A stretch of DNA of 64,000 nucleotides from Marinobacter pelagius. Its GTDB lineage: Bacteria > Pseudomonadota > Gammaproteobacteria > Pseudomonadales > Oleiphilaceae. The first letter of the stretch is position 1. Every line of letters starts with the position of its first letter. Location of the stretch: NCBI RefSeq assembly GCF_003315345.1, contig NZ_QNRO01000002.1:186001-250000 (forward strand). The letters run 5' to 3'. Shown piece after piece: positions 1-8,889 of this stretch. The translations under genes and the position numbers were made by a program. The notes under the pieces are model-generated. The model made no database searches. It was not told where the DNA came from and saw nothing but the letters and a program-made list of their open reading frames with translations.

Positions 1-2
1 TC

Positions 3-71
3 TGGCACAATGCGGTGTTCGGTTTTTACGTACCATTGGATGTTACTGACCCCGGGGACCCTCAGGTTTGA
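3..71 (+). CDS. 3' end of an unidentified upstream gene (partial)
   Basis: An open frame enters from the left edge and stops with TGA at 69-71. Its last residues read WHNAVFGFYVPLDVTDPG and then DPQV. The stop overlaps the TTG start of the wax synthase by 4 bases (TTGA), the usual sign of translational coupling, which is the main reason to believe it is coding. The tail is too short to assign a family. It probably shares an operon with the wax synthase. Confidence 0.4.
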   Translation, partial: WHNAVFGFYVPLDVTDPGDPQV

Positions 72-1468
72 GTCAAGCGCAATCGCATCTCCTGCTGCCC
101 GCAGATTCGGCCTGGCTGGCACTGGAGCGCCCGGATAATCCGATGACCATTACCGTGATGCTGAGGGTCGATGGGCTCACCGCGCCCCGGTTTCGTGAAT
201 TCCTGGAGGTGTACTGGATTGCCTGGGAGCGCTTTGTGCATCGCCCGGTGCAGAGAGGCCCCGGCTGGTGGTGGCAGCGGGATGCCGAGTTCGATGTCCG
301 GCGTCATCTGGACGTGGTCATCGAGCGCTTCTCAGAGGAGGGGCTGCAGGAATGGGTGTCCGCCCGGCTGAATGAACCCTTGCCGCTGTTCCGTCCGATG
401 TGGAAGTTCTGGCTGGCACCCAATGCCCCCGGCGGTGCCGCGCTGGTGTTACGGATGCACCATTGCTACGCCGATGGCCTGTCCCTGCTGGGGATCTTTG
501 ACCAGCTCTGCCCGGCCTCGCCGAGGCAGCACCCGGCGCTCTATGGCGCGCCGGAACAGGGTGAGTTTTCCCGCTGGACCACCGCCGCCCAGGCCTGGCT
601 GGAACAGTTGGTGCCGGGGCAACAAGACCGGGAACCCGGGGCCGATGAGTCCCGATCGGCGACAGCTTCCTTGGAGTACGCGGGGCAGGCCCTTGAGCAA
701 TACGCCCAGAAAGGCCTGCGCTTGCTGAACGAAGTCACGGACTTTCTGGTAGAGCCCGAAGACTCCCCCTCCGAACTCCGGCGGCCGCTGCTGGGCAGGC
801 GTCATTGCCGCTGGTCGACACCGGTCCCGCTCGAGCGCTTCGGTGCCATTGCCCGGACTACCAACGTCACCATCAATGATGTGTTGCTCAGTTGCGTGGC
901 AGCCGCAGCCCGGCCCAGATTGGGGCTGAGTGATGACGAGCTGGAACAGGCGGTCATGCATGCCGCGGTGCCGGTGGATATCCGTGGCCGTCTGCCGGAG
1001 GAGCTGAAACCGAAGCCCGGAACCCTGGGAAATTACTTTGGTACTGTGTTTGTACCGCTGCCAGTGGATGGCGAAAGCCCCCTGGAGCGGCTGTACCGGA
1101 TCAAGCAGGAAACCCGCCGGCTGAAGAAAAGCTGGCAGCCGGGCATTGCCTGGGGGCTGGCCTCCACCGCCTCGGTGATCCCCGATCCGTTGCGCCAGCC
1201 CATCGCCGATGTGTTCTACCGCAAGGCGTCGGTGGTGGTGTCGAACGTACCCGGCAAACGGGAACCGCGCTATCTCGCCGGCTGCCGGATCACCGAACAG
1301 ATGTTCTGGGTGCCGCAGGCCGGCGATATCGGTGTCGGTATCAGCATCGCCAGTTACGCCGGCCAGGTCCAGTTCGGTGTGGTGGCGGACGAGTCGGTGA
1401 TGTCGGATCCGTCGTCGTTCCTGGATGACTGCGTGCAGGAGCTGGACCGTTTTCCGGGTGGGTCGTAA
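68..1468 (+). CDS. wax ester synthase / diacylglycerol acyltransferase (WS/DGAT)
   Basis: This 466-residue protein belongs to the bifunctional WS/DGAT family, which joins acyl-CoA to long-chain alcohols (wax esters) or diacylglycerol (triacylglycerol) at the cytoplasmic side of the membrane. The condensing-enzyme motif HHxxxDG is intact as HHCYADG at residues 131-137. The N-terminal SAWLALERPDNPM block, the TINDVLLSCV block near residue 280 and the VVSNVPGKREP block near residue 395 are typical. Length matches the usual 450-475. The start is TTG, overlapping the stop of the preceding frame by 4 bases; an ATG 24 codons in would remove part of the conserved N-terminus, so TTG is preferred. A paralogue lies at 46518-47936. 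Family assignment is firm; substrate preference cannot be read from sequence. Confidence 0.93.
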   Translation: MSQAQSHLLLPADSAWLALERPDNPMTITVMLRVDGLTAPRFREFLEVYWIAWERFVHRPVQRGPGWWWQRDAEFDVRRHLDVVIERFSEEGLQEWVSARLNEPLPLFRPMWKFWLAPNAPGGAALVLRMHHCYADGLSLLGIFDQLCPASPRQHPALYGAPEQGEFSRWTTAAQAWLEQLVPGQQDREPGADESRSATASLEYAGQALEQYAQKGLRLLNEVTDFLVEPEDSPSELRRPLLGRRHCRWSTPVPLERFGAIARTTNVTINDVLLSCVAAAARPRLGLSDDELEQAVMHAAVPVDIRGRLPEELKPKPGTLGNYFGTVFVPLPVDGESPLERLYRIKQETRRLKKSWQPGIAWGLASTASVIPDPLRQPIADVFYRKASVVVSNVPGKREPRYLAGCRITEQMFWVPQAGDIGVGISIASYAGQVQFGVVADESVMSDPSSFLDDCVQELDRFPGGS

Positions 1469-1614
1469 TCCCGAAATCCATTCTGGAGATTACGACTTAA
1501 GTGCCGGTTCGCTGGTGATTGACTGTCAGCGGCATCGTGAATTGACCGCGCGGTATGCTGAAATCAATGGCTTACGATGACTCACCCGGTTCGATAAAAA
1601 GCACGGAAGTCGCA

Positions 1615-1642
1615 TTGGCTGGTTAAGGGGATACTGTAGAAT
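1615..1642 (+). promoter_or_regulatory. possible sigma-70 promoter of the FIST-kinase operon
   Basis: TTGGCT at 1615-1620 and TAGAAT at 1637-1642 are separated by 16 bases and lie 36 bases before the FIST start. Match and spacing are acceptable but not strong, and no other evidence supports it. Confidence 0.33.
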
Positions 1643-1677
1643 CTGAAGAAACCCTGAAACCTTTGGAGCCGGTGACC

Positions 1678-2847
1678 ATGAGGCCAGCGACGACCCTGCC
1701 GGCAGTCAGGGTGGCAAGTGCGAGCGTGCGAGATCCGGTGCTGGCGGCCACCCAGCTTGCCAGCCAGCTGAACCACGAGCACCTTGGCTGTGTCCTGTTC
1801 TTCTGCTCCGCCGAGTACGACCTGGAGCGGCTCGGGCCGGCACTGGACCGTGCCTTCCCGGATGCCCGTATCTGCGGCTGCACCTCGGCCGGGGAAATCA
1901 CCCCGGACGGTTATGGCCGGGGCTGTATTACCGCCATCGGCTTTGACCAACGTTATTTCGCCATCGATTGTGCCCTGATCTCGGAGCTCAACCGTTTCAC
2001 ACTCCAGGATGCCCAGGGCGTTATCGACGGCCTGCTGGCGACCTGCCGGGACGCCAGGCTGGCCCCGGTGAAGGGTAATACCTTTGCCATTACCCTGCTG
2101 GATGGCCTGTCCAGTCGGGAAGAGCTGGTGCTCACCACCCTCAATTCCGCCCTCGGCACCATTCCCCAGTTCGGCGGCTCGGCCGGCGACGACGAGCGCC
2201 TGGCCAATACCCACGTGTTTTTCGACGGCCAGTTCCACACCGGAGCGGCCACGGTGATGCTGGTGAATACGCCGCTGGATTTCCGGGTGTTCTCTACCCA
2301 CCACATGGTGGACCGCAGCGAGAAACTGGTGGTCACCGATGCCTGCCCGGAGAGCCGGACCGTGTATGAACTTAACGCCGAGCCGGCGGCAGAGGCGTAT
2401 GCCCGGGCGGTGGGTGTCAGCGTCGATGCCCTGGACCGTAAGACCTTTGCCCTGAGGCCGTTGGGCGTGAAGATCGGTGGCCACTATTTCGTCCGCTCGA
2501 TCCAGCGGGCCAATCCGGACGGCAGCCTGACTTTCTATTGTGCCGTCGAGACGGGCATTGTGATGACCGCCATGGAGCCGGAAGGCCTGCTCGACAGCGT
2601 ACGGGAGCAGATCGAAGCCTCCGAGCGGGTGGTGGGCGCGCCGCTGGTCACCATCGGCTGCGACTGTTTCCTGCGGCGGCTGGAGGCGGAACTGACCGGC
2701 GAGGTGGACGCGGTGTCCGAGTTCATGCGGCATCACAAGGTTATTGGCTTCAACACCTACGGCGAACAGTTCGACGGCATGCATATCAACCAGACTTTTA
2801 CGGGGGTGGTGATTGGCCAGCCGGATGCCTGCTCGGGAACACCCTGA
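1678..2847 (+). CDS. FIST N- and C-domain sensory protein
   Basis: FIST proteins are cytoplasmic sensory modules thought to bind small ligands, perhaps amino acids, and they often sit beside signalling genes. The N-terminal FIST domain covers roughly residues 25-220 (C..TSAGEITPDGYGRGC and the FGGSAGDDERL loop are visible) and FIST_C roughly 230-370, ending with the GFNTYGEQ block. ATG 1678 is chosen because GGAG at 1664-1667 lies 10 bases upstream; a TTG five codons earlier has no ribosome site. The 3' end overlaps the next gene, so the two are probably translated together. The same pairing of FIST protein and hybrid kinase occurs beside the ethanol-oxidation regulators of Pseudomonas, which suggests it supplies or tunes the kinase input. 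Confidence 0.88.
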   Translation: MRPATTLPAVRVASASVRDPVLAATQLASQLNHEHLGCVLFFCSAEYDLERLGPALDRAFPDARICGCTSAGEITPDGYGRGCITAIGFDQRYFAIDCALISELNRFTLQDAQGVIDGLLATCRDARLAPVKGNTFAITLLDGLSSREELVLTTLNSALGTIPQFGGSAGDDERLANTHVFFDGQFHTGAATVMLVNTPLDFRVFSTHHMVDRSEKLVVTDACPESRTVYELNAEPAAEAYARAVGVSVDALDRKTFALRPLGVKIGGHYFVRSIQRANPDGSLTFYCAVETGIVMTAMEPEGLLDSVREQIEASERVVGAPLVTIGCDCFLRRLEAELTGEVDAVSEFMRHHKVIGFNTYGEQFDGMHINQTFTGVVIGQPDACSGTP

Positions 2848-5086
2848 GGATCTCAAGGGAGAGCTGAAGGACCGGCGCATTGCCGAGCTGGAGGCGGAAA
2901 ACCAGCGGCTGCGCCGCATCCGTGATGCCCTGATCGTACGGGTGGAATCCGGTGTCGCGCACAAGCCCGAGCCCTACGCGGCGTTCGAGCACTCGGTCAT
3001 CCTGGCCGAGCAGGTGCGCGAGCGTACCGAAGCCCTCAACCACACCATGGAGGAGCTCAAGGCCAGTAACAAAGCCCTGAGCCGGGCCCGGGAGGAGGCG
3101 GAAACCACCCGCCAGCGACTCAGTGATGCCATCGAGAGCATCGCCGACGGTTTTGTCCTGTTCGATCGCCAGCACCGGCTGATCCAGAGCAATAGCCGGT
3201 TTCGAAGTTACTGGCGCCATGCCGGTGTCAGCCCACCCGAGGCGGGTACCTCCATTGAAGACGTGAAGGCCAGGGCGGTGGCCTGTGGCCTGATTGTCGA
3301 GGAGCACAGCCACGAGGAGTCCGAAGGCACTGTATTCCTGCTATCCAACGACCGTTGGGTCCAGATGACCGAGCGGCCGACCCGGGAGGGCGGTCTGGTG
3401 GTGTTGTATTCCGACGTTACCGACGTCAAGAACAGCGAGATGGCGCGTCGGATCAAGGCTCTGGAAGAGAGTGAGCGTTGGATCCGGGTGGTTACCGACC
3501 ATGTGCCGGCCCTGATCGCCTATGTCGGTGCGGACATGACCGTGCAGTTCTGCAACAAAGTCTACGAGGCCTGGTACGGACGGGAGGGTGCGCCCCTGTT
3601 GGGGCAGCGTCTGGATCAGATTCACAGCCCGGAGTTTTACCAGCGATTGCTGCCCCAGATCAGGGAGGTCCTGGACGGCCACAACATCACCTTTGAGCTG
3701 GAGGAGACCGGTGATGCCGGAGAAGTGCGTTACATGCTGCGCTCCTACGTCCCGAATTTTGACGAGTTCGGAGATATCGTCGGTTTCTTCGTGCTGATCC
3801 GGGACATCACTGACCGGCGCAAGACTGCTCTGGCGCTGGAGCAGGCCTACGACAACCTGGAACGCCGCGTAAAGGAACGCACGGCGGCTCTGACCGGCCT
3901 CAATAACCAGCTGCGCCAGGAAATCGCGGAGCGTGCCGTGGTGGAGGCTCGCCTGCGGGATGCCAAGCAGGAAGCCGAGCAAGCCAACCTGTCCAAGACC
4001 AAGTTCCTGGCTGCGGTCAGCCACGACCTGCTGCAGCCGCTGAACGCTGCCCGCCTGTTCACCAGCGCCCTGCAGGAGCAATCCTTCGGGCCCAGGGCGG
4101 AGGGACTGGTGCGTTCGGTCAGTACCTCCCTGGACGATGTCGAGAACCTGCTGGGTACGCTGGTGGACATCTCCAAGCTGGATGCGGGCGTGATCAAGCC
4201 GGATGTCACTGCCTTTGACCTGCGGGATCTGCTCAATAACATCGCCCGCGAGTTCCGCCAGATGGCGCTGGCGGAGAACCTGCAACTGGACTTTGTCCCC
4301 TCGTCAGCGGTGGTGGAGTCCGATTCCCAGCTCCTGGCCCGGATACTGCGCAACTTCCTCACCAACGCCATCCGCTATACCAGCTCCGGTCGCATTCTGC
4401 TCGGTTGCCGGCGGAGCGGAAACCATATCCTGTTGCAGGTCTGGGATACCGGGCCCGGGATTCCCGAGGACAAACTCACGGAAATCTTCCAGGAGTTCAA
4501 ACGTATCCGGCCGAGTGGTTCGCAGACGGACAAGGGGTTGGGCCTGGGTCTGGCGATCGTGGACAAGATCTCCCGCATGCTCGGCCATGAGGTGACCGTG
4601 TCCTCGGTGGAGGGCAAAGGGTCGGTGTTCAGCGTACAGGTCCCCCTGGGCCAGCTGAAACCCCGCCGGCCAGGCGCCGATAACGGGATGGGGAACAGTC
4701 TTGATGACGGCCTGAGCGGTGCCCGTGTGTGGGTCATCGACAACGACCAGGCTATCTGCCAGGGCATGAAAACCCTTCTCGAGGGCTGGGACTGCCGGGT
4801 AGTAACGGCGGTGTCCCTGGAGGATCTGGAGCAACAGCTGTCGATCGAGTCCTGCCCCGTGGATCTCATCCTGGCGGATTACCATCTTGATAACGACGAA
4901 AACGGTGTGGATGTGGTGGGGGAAATCAACCGCCGACGGGCGGTTCCGGCGCCGGTGCTGATGATCACCGCCAATTACACCAACGAGTTGAAGCAGCATA
5001 TCCGCGAGCTGGGCTACCTGCTGATGAACAAGCCGGTGAAGCCGCTGAAGTTGCGGAGTGTGTTGAACCATGTGATTCGGGGGTGA
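2825..5086 (+). CDS. PAS-PAS hybrid sensor histidine kinase with C-terminal receiver (NahK/ErcS'-like)
   Basis: Soluble hybrid kinase of about 753 residues with no membrane segment. Order: coiled coil (about 10-100), PAS (100-200), PAS (215-330), a second coiled stretch, HisKA with the phospho-acceptor in FLAAVSHDLLQPLNAARLF (His about 400), HATPase with N, G1 (DTGPGIP) and G2 (GLGLGLAIV) boxes, and a receiver whose acceptor is Asp about 685 in LILADYHLDND with Lys in MNKPVKP. The architecture and H-box match NahK/ErcS' of Pseudomonas, a kinase feeding alcohol-oxidation and denitrification regulators. ATG 2825 lies inside the FIST gene; a TTG four codons earlier is possible. The likely partner is the opposed response regulator at 5289-5966, and phosphotransfer to it is inferred. 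Confidence 0.92.
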   Translation: MPAREHPEDLKGELKDRRIAELEAENQRLRRIRDALIVRVESGVAHKPEPYAAFEHSVILAEQVRERTEALNHTMEELKASNKALSRAREEAETTRQRLSDAIESIADGFVLFDRQHRLIQSNSRFRSYWRHAGVSPPEAGTSIEDVKARAVACGLIVEEHSHEESEGTVFLLSNDRWVQMTERPTREGGLVVLYSDVTDVKNSEMARRIKALEESERWIRVVTDHVPALIAYVGADMTVQFCNKVYEAWYGREGAPLLGQRLDQIHSPEFYQRLLPQIREVLDGHNITFELEETGDAGEVRYMLRSYVPNFDEFGDIVGFFVLIRDITDRRKTALALEQAYDNLERRVKERTAALTGLNNQLRQEIAERAVVEARLRDAKQEAEQANLSKTKFLAAVSHDLLQPLNAARLFTSALQEQSFGPRAEGLVRSVSTSLDDVENLLGTLVDISKLDAGVIKPDVTAFDLRDLLNNIAREFRQMALAENLQLDFVPSSAVVESDSQLLARILRNFLTNAIRYTSSGRILLGCRRSGNHILLQVWDTGPGIPEDKLTEIFQEFKRIRPSGSQTDKGLGLGLAIVDKISRMLGHEVTVSSVEGKGSVFSVQVPLGQLKPRRPGADNGMGNSLDDGLSGARVWVIDNDQAICQGMKTLLEGWDCRVVTAVSLEDLEQQLSIESCPVDLILADYHLDNDENGVDVVGEINRRRAVPAPVLMITANYTNELKQHIRELGYLLMNKPVKPLKLRSVLNHVIRG

Positions 5087-5108
5087 AACCGAGGGCTTGA
5101 GTGAAGGA

Positions 5109-5138
5109 GGGGTCAGAATAAGGCTTTCTTCAGACCCC
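5109..5138. repeat. REP-like palindrome, degenerate copy
   Basis: ggggtcagaa ... ttcttcagacccc forms an imperfect stem with the same ends as the two copies that follow. It lies just after the hybrid kinase stop, between convergent genes. Confidence 0.6.
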
Positions 5139-5167
5139 GGAGCAAGCCCATGGTCTCGCCAAACTCA

Positions 5168-5197
5168 GGGGTCTGATGAACAAGTTCATCTGACCCC
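5168..5197. repeat. REP-like palindrome
   Basis: A 30-base imperfect palindrome, ggggtctgatgaac-aa-gttcatctgacccc, in which a single T/T mismatch interrupts the stem. It is nearly identical to the copy at 5231-5260 (only the central bases differ) and shares its core with 11967-11996 and the right edge of the window. Confidence 0.75.
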
Positions 5198-5230
5198 ATA
5201 TTCAAACCGAGCACCAAACCCTCCTACTCA

Positions 5231-5260
5231 GGGGTCTGATGAACTTGTTCATCTGACCCC
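5231..5260. repeat. REP-like palindrome
   Basis: Second full copy of the 30-base element (ggggtctgatgaac ... gttcatctgacccc). It sits 28 bases before the end of the opposed regulator gene. The pair could act as a bidirectional transcript end for the convergent kinase and regulator genes. Confidence 0.75.
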
Positions 5261-5288
5261 ATGTTCATAACTGGCCCCGGATTCAAAG

Positions 5289-5966
5289 TCAGCGCTTCAG
5301 ATACTGACTGAAATCCACATCACTGGCCGACAGAATCGCCTGCACCCGATTATGCACCCCAAGCTTGCGAAGAATGGCGGACACATGAGCCTTCACCGTC
5401 GTCTCGGCAATGTTCAGGTTATAGGCAATTTGCTTGTTGGATTCCCCTTTGGACATGCGCTCCAGAACCAGCAACTGGCGGCGGGTCAGGGAGTTGAGCA
5501 GTTCCGGCGAGACCGGCTTGTCGTCGCCACGGCTGCGGCGATGGCTGCTTTCCATGCCGGTGCGGATGATATCGGAGGGCAGGTAGACATTGCCGTTGAG
5601 GATCTGCTGGATGGCCTCGGTCATCCGGGCCCGGGGTGAGGACTTGGTGATGAAGCCCACCGCGCCGTAGGTAATGGCTTGCAGGACCACCTGTTTGTCT
5701 TCTTCGGCGGAGACAATCACCACCGGGATACCGGGTGCCTCATTGCGCAGGGTGATCAGGCCATTGAGGCCATGCATGCCCGGCATGTTCAGATCCAGCA
5801 GGATCAGGTCCAGGTCATCGTGTTCAAGGGTGATTTCCAGAGTGCTTTCGAGATCATCGGTTTCGATAATTTCACTCCCGTCGAAACCGGAAGAAATTAC
5901 ACTGCTGATGGCCTCGCGGAACAGTGGGTGGTCGTCGGCAATCAGAATCTTGTAAGCCGGCTCCAT
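5289..5966 (-). CDS. NarL/LuxR-type response regulator (ErdR/AgmR-like)
   Basis: A 225-residue two-domain regulator. The receiver (about 5-120) has acidic pair D11-D12, phospho-acceptor D58 in [13 protein letters not shown], and K108 in GFITKSS. A linker leads to a LuxR-type helix-turn-helix at about 160-220 ([19 protein letters not shown], then [10 protein letters not shown]). The sequence closely resembles ErdR of Pseudomonas, which acts with a soluble hybrid kinase on alcohol and acetate metabolism genes. It lies convergent to the kinase gene and divergent from a BASS-family transporter 189 bases away, which is a plausible target. An ExaC-type aldehyde dehydrogenase 4.5 kb away is a second plausible target. 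Targets are inferred. Confidence 0.93.
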   Translation of the reverse strand: MEPAYKILIADDHPLFREAISSVISSGFDGSEIIETDDLESTLEITLEHDDLDLILLDLNMPGMHGLNGLITLRNEAPGIPVVIVSAEEDKQVVLQAITYGAVGFITKSSPRARMTEAIQQILNGNVYLPSDIIRTGMESSHRRSRGDDKPVSPELLNSLTRRQLLVLERMSKGESNKQIAYNLNIAETTVKAHVSAILRKLGVHNRVQAILSASDVDFSQYLKR

Positions 5967-6155
5967 GAGGGACTCCGTCTGTTTACTTTTTATTGGAATC
6001 GGGACTGGATCAGGCCTAATGATAACGGTTTTCCGACGGTAGTGCGCACGAGGGTGGTTGCAAATGAGTTCTCTGCGTCAGAGGTGGTTGGTAACCCTGG
6101 GTTTTTCATTATTATGGTGGTCCATTACCAACAACAATAACGAAGGAGTAGTAAC

Positions 6156-7025
6156 GTGGAATCGAGTCCACTGATCTCGATCGGCCTTCCGATCTCTCTT
6201 TTCATCATCATGGTGGGGATCGGTCTGACCCTTACCCTCAGGGATTTTGGTCAGGTGACCATGAACCCCAGAGGGATGATCGTTGGCACCATCGCCCAGA
6301 TACTCCTGATGCCCCTGGTGGCCTTCGCCATCGCTCCGATGCTGGGGCTCGGTCCCGCGCTGGCGGTCGGCCTGGTGATTATCGCCGCCTGCCCCGGCGG
6401 AACCACCTCCAATCTTTTCGTACTTCTGTCCAGGGGCAATATTGCCCTGTCCATCCTGCTGACCGTTTCCGCCAGCCTGATTACCATTGTCACCCTGCCG
6501 TTTTTCACCAACTACGCACTCCAGATGCACTTCGGTGAGGGGGCGGATATCTCGCTCCCGGTCGGCAAGACCATTGCCATGTTGGTGATTATTGTGTTGC
6601 TGCCGGTCGCCATTGGCATGTTCATCCGGACCCGCGCCCCCGAGCGTGCCAAAAAAGCCGAGGGTATGGTCAGCATCTTCGGTGGTCTGGTACTTCTGGC
6701 GCTCATCATTGCGTTGATGTACGGCTCCCGCGACCGCCTGCTGGAACTCCTGGTCCAGGCCGGTCCGGCGGCTTTCCTGCTCAACCTGATCGGGGTGGCC
6801 ATCGGGCTGGCCAGCAGCCGGCTGTTCGGCTTGTCACAACGGGAATCCCTGGCAGTCGCCGTGGAGCTGGGCATCAAGAATGGCACTATTGCCCTGATGG
6901 TCACGCTTACACTGCTGGAATCCTCCGAGATGTCCATTCCCGCAGTCGTCTATAGCGTCATGATGTACGGCTTCGGAGCCATCCTGATCATGATGGGGCG
7001 GAGGCTGGTTCCGCTTGCCCCGTAG
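6156..7025 (+). CDS. bile acid:sodium symporter (BASS) family transporter
   Basis: A 289-residue inner-membrane protein with about 9-10 hydrophobic segments. It has family signatures in the first half (IIAACPGGTTSNLFVLLSRGN, about residues 72-92, the Na+/substrate-binding crossover region) and in the second half (VELGIKNGTIAL, about 229-240). BASS proteins couple sodium entry to uptake of organic anions. The start is GTG at 6156, supported by AAGGAG at 6143-6148. It is transcribed away from the response regulator, so a shared control region at 5967-6155 is likely. The substrate cannot be told from sequence; an organic acid linked to alcohol oxidation would fit the neighbours but is a guess. 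Confidence 0.9.
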   Translation: MESSPLISIGLPISLFIIMVGIGLTLTLRDFGQVTMNPRGMIVGTIAQILLMPLVAFAIAPMLGLGPALAVGLVIIAACPGGTTSNLFVLLSRGNIALSILLTVSASLITIVTLPFFTNYALQMHFGEGADISLPVGKTIAMLVIIVLLPVAIGMFIRTRAPERAKKAEGMVSIFGGLVLLALIIALMYGSRDRLLELLVQAGPAAFLLNLIGVAIGLASSRLFGLSQRESLAVAVELGIKNGTIALMVTLTLLESSEMSIPAVVYSVMMYGFGAILIMMGRRLVPLAP

Positions 7026-7027
7026 AG

Positions 7028-7092
7028 TCCCCAAAACTGGCGGCTGTGAGCTGTTCCGCACTCATCGCTCGCCGCATACCCAATTTTGGGGA
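7028..7092. terminator. possible transcript-end hairpin after the BASS transporter
   Basis: tccccaaaa at 7028-7036 pairs with ttttgggga at 7084-7092 across a long loop. There is no T-run after it, so termination is uncertain. Confidence 0.25.
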
Positions 7093-7153
7093 TGCGCAGG
7101 GAGTTGGAAATTATTAAGTATTACTTTCGGTTATTCCAACAACAGGAAAAATT

Positions 7154-8806
7154 ATGAAAGTAATCAAATTCGGCTCCCTGGCTCTGGCAGTAGCACTCAG
7201 TGGCTGTGGCGGTAGTGGCTCCTCTTCAACTACCGTGACTGAAGACACCACAACACCGGAAAACACCAAAACGGGCATCTTCACGGATAGCGCAGTCGCC
7301 AACATCCGGTACCAGACTGCGACCCAAAATGACTTTACCAGCGCTCTCGGGGAATACGAGTACGTTGAGGGTGAAACGGTAACTTTCAGCATTGGCGGTA
7401 TTGAGCTGCCCCCGGTGCCGGCAACCGGGCGCGTTACCCCCGCTGACATGACCGCCGAGGACAGTTCTGCTGACCAGCTGACCAATATCCTGAGGCTCTT
7501 GCAAAGCCTGGACGAGGATGGCAACCCCGATAACGGCATCACTATCACCGCTGAAACCCACACGGTACTGGAAAATGCGCTGTTGGTGGTGGATCAGCCC
7601 GCTGCCGAATTTGAAACGCAGTTTGAGAATGAAGTCGCAGCTACGGTCAGTAAAACGCTGATCAGTGCCGAGGAAGCCGAAGCGCATTTTTACGCTTCCC
7701 AGCAGGCTGACCTGCGTGGCAGCTGGATTTTCGTGGAGCCCGAAGGTGAAAGCGCCAACGGTAAGGGCCCGAATGGCGAAGAAATCAATGTCCTGACTTT
7801 CCTGGACGATGGCACCTACATCATTGCCCACAAGTACGGCGACGACGAGCAGTTAGCGGCGACAGCGGAATGGGGCACTTACACCTGGGACCCGGCAACC
7901 GGGGCACTGACCCTCTCGGTGCTTGGTCAGTCAGATGGAAATGGCGGCCTGTGTCCGGGCCTGGCAGCGAATGTGGGAGACTGCACGGAAACCGTTCAAC
8001 TGGTGGGCGACGAGTTGCATTTTGCCAGCGAGGCCGGGTCAGCGACTCCGTTCCAGTCCATCAAGGATGTTAATAACCCATACGTGGGTGCCTGGTATTT
8101 GCCAGAAGGAGAAGGCTTCAATGTGCTGACCATTCTGGATGCCAGCCATTATGTGGTCGCCCATAACGCCAATGGCGAGGTGTACTCGGGTGATGATCTC
8201 GTAGCGGTTTCCTCCGAGTGGGGTACCTACAGCGTTACCAATGGAAACTTCGAGGTTACCGGCGTAGAGACGGAAACGGATGGGCCGGGCGGGCTTTATG
8301 ACGCCAGCGGTGCAGGCGGCCTGACCGCCGCAACGGAGGTGGCCGGTTATGGAGATCTGCAGTTTGCGCCGGCCAGTGAAAGTGGCTTTGCCTTCCGCCG
8401 GGTTGGTCGCTTCAATGTGGAGCTGAGTGATCTGGCCGGCAATACCAGTAGCATGATTGTCGAGCGTACTGGCGGTGTCTTTGCTAACGGAACGGACAAG
8501 TCATTTGAGTTTGATCTGGTGGGTGAGGGTGCAGCCGCCGAGGTCATCCTCTCAGGAAGTACAGGCTCGGTCACCTATCTGGCCGATAATGAAGAAACTG
8601 TCATTGACTTCTGGACTGTGAACGCCGGCGGCACCCTCGTCTACGAAGAGACCAACCAAAACGATTTGTCCACGGGAGGCTGGGTGTTTGCCCCCATCAG
8701 GACCGCCGACGGCAAAGAGTGGGCACTGGTGGATTTCCGGCATATTGATGGTGGAACTGATAGTCTGCTGGGCTTTTTTGTCAGTGAGCTGAGGCCGCTG
8801 CCCTAA
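7154..8806 (+). CDS. secreted lipoprotein with duplicated beta-rich module
   Basis: A 550-residue exported lipoprotein of no family I recognise. The signal peptide ends in a lipobox (ALSGC, Cys about residue 18) and is followed by a low-complexity GGSGSSS/Thr linker. Two related modules are visible: about residues 190-260 (INVLTFLDDGTYIIAH ... AEWGTYTWD) and about 315-375 (FNVLTILDASHYVVAH ... SEWGTYSVT). They look like an internal duplication with the signature NVLT-hhLD-h-YhhAH ... EWGTY. The composition is acidic with very few cysteines, fitting a surface-exposed protein of a marine bacterium. It is a single gene, ended by a strong hairpin at 8832-8873. No catalytic motif was seen. Confidence 0.82.
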   Translation: MKVIKFGSLALAVALSGCGGSGSSSTTVTEDTTTPENTKTGIFTDSAVANIRYQTATQNDFTSALGEYEYVEGETVTFSIGGIELPPVPATGRVTPADMTAEDSSADQLTNILRLLQSLDEDGNPDNGITITAETHTVLENALLVVDQPAAEFETQFENEVAATVSKTLISAEEAEAHFYASQQADLRGSWIFVEPEGESANGKGPNGEEINVLTFLDDGTYIIAHKYGDDEQLAATAEWGTYTWDPATGALTLSVLGQSDGNGGLCPGLAANVGDCTETVQLVGDELHFASEAGSATPFQSIKDVNNPYVGAWYLPEGEGFNVLTILDASHYVVAHNANGEVYSGDDLVAVSSEWGTYSVTNGNFEVTGVETETDGPGGLYDASGAGGLTAATEVAGYGDLQFAPASESGFAFRRVGRFNVELSDLAGNTSSMIVERTGGVFANGTDKSFEFDLVGEGAAAEVILSGSTGSVTYLADNEETVIDFWTVNAGGTLVYEETNQNDLSTGGWVFAPIRTADGKEWALVDFRHIDGGTDSLLGFFVSELRPLP

Positions 8807-8831
8807 TACTCTTGCAAGGCTTTACAGGTGT

Positions 8832-8873
8832 GAAAGTAAAGGGCGAAGTCATAGAAGTTCGCCCTTTACTTTC
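8832..8873. terminator. bidirectional intrinsic terminator
   Basis: A perfect 16-bp stem, gaaagtaaagggcgaa (8832-8847) with ttcgccctttactttc (8858-8873), and a 10-base loop. It lies between the convergent lipoprotein and LuxR-regulator genes and can serve both. Confidence 0.75.
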
Positions 8874-8889
8874 AAGTAGCTGATGATTT

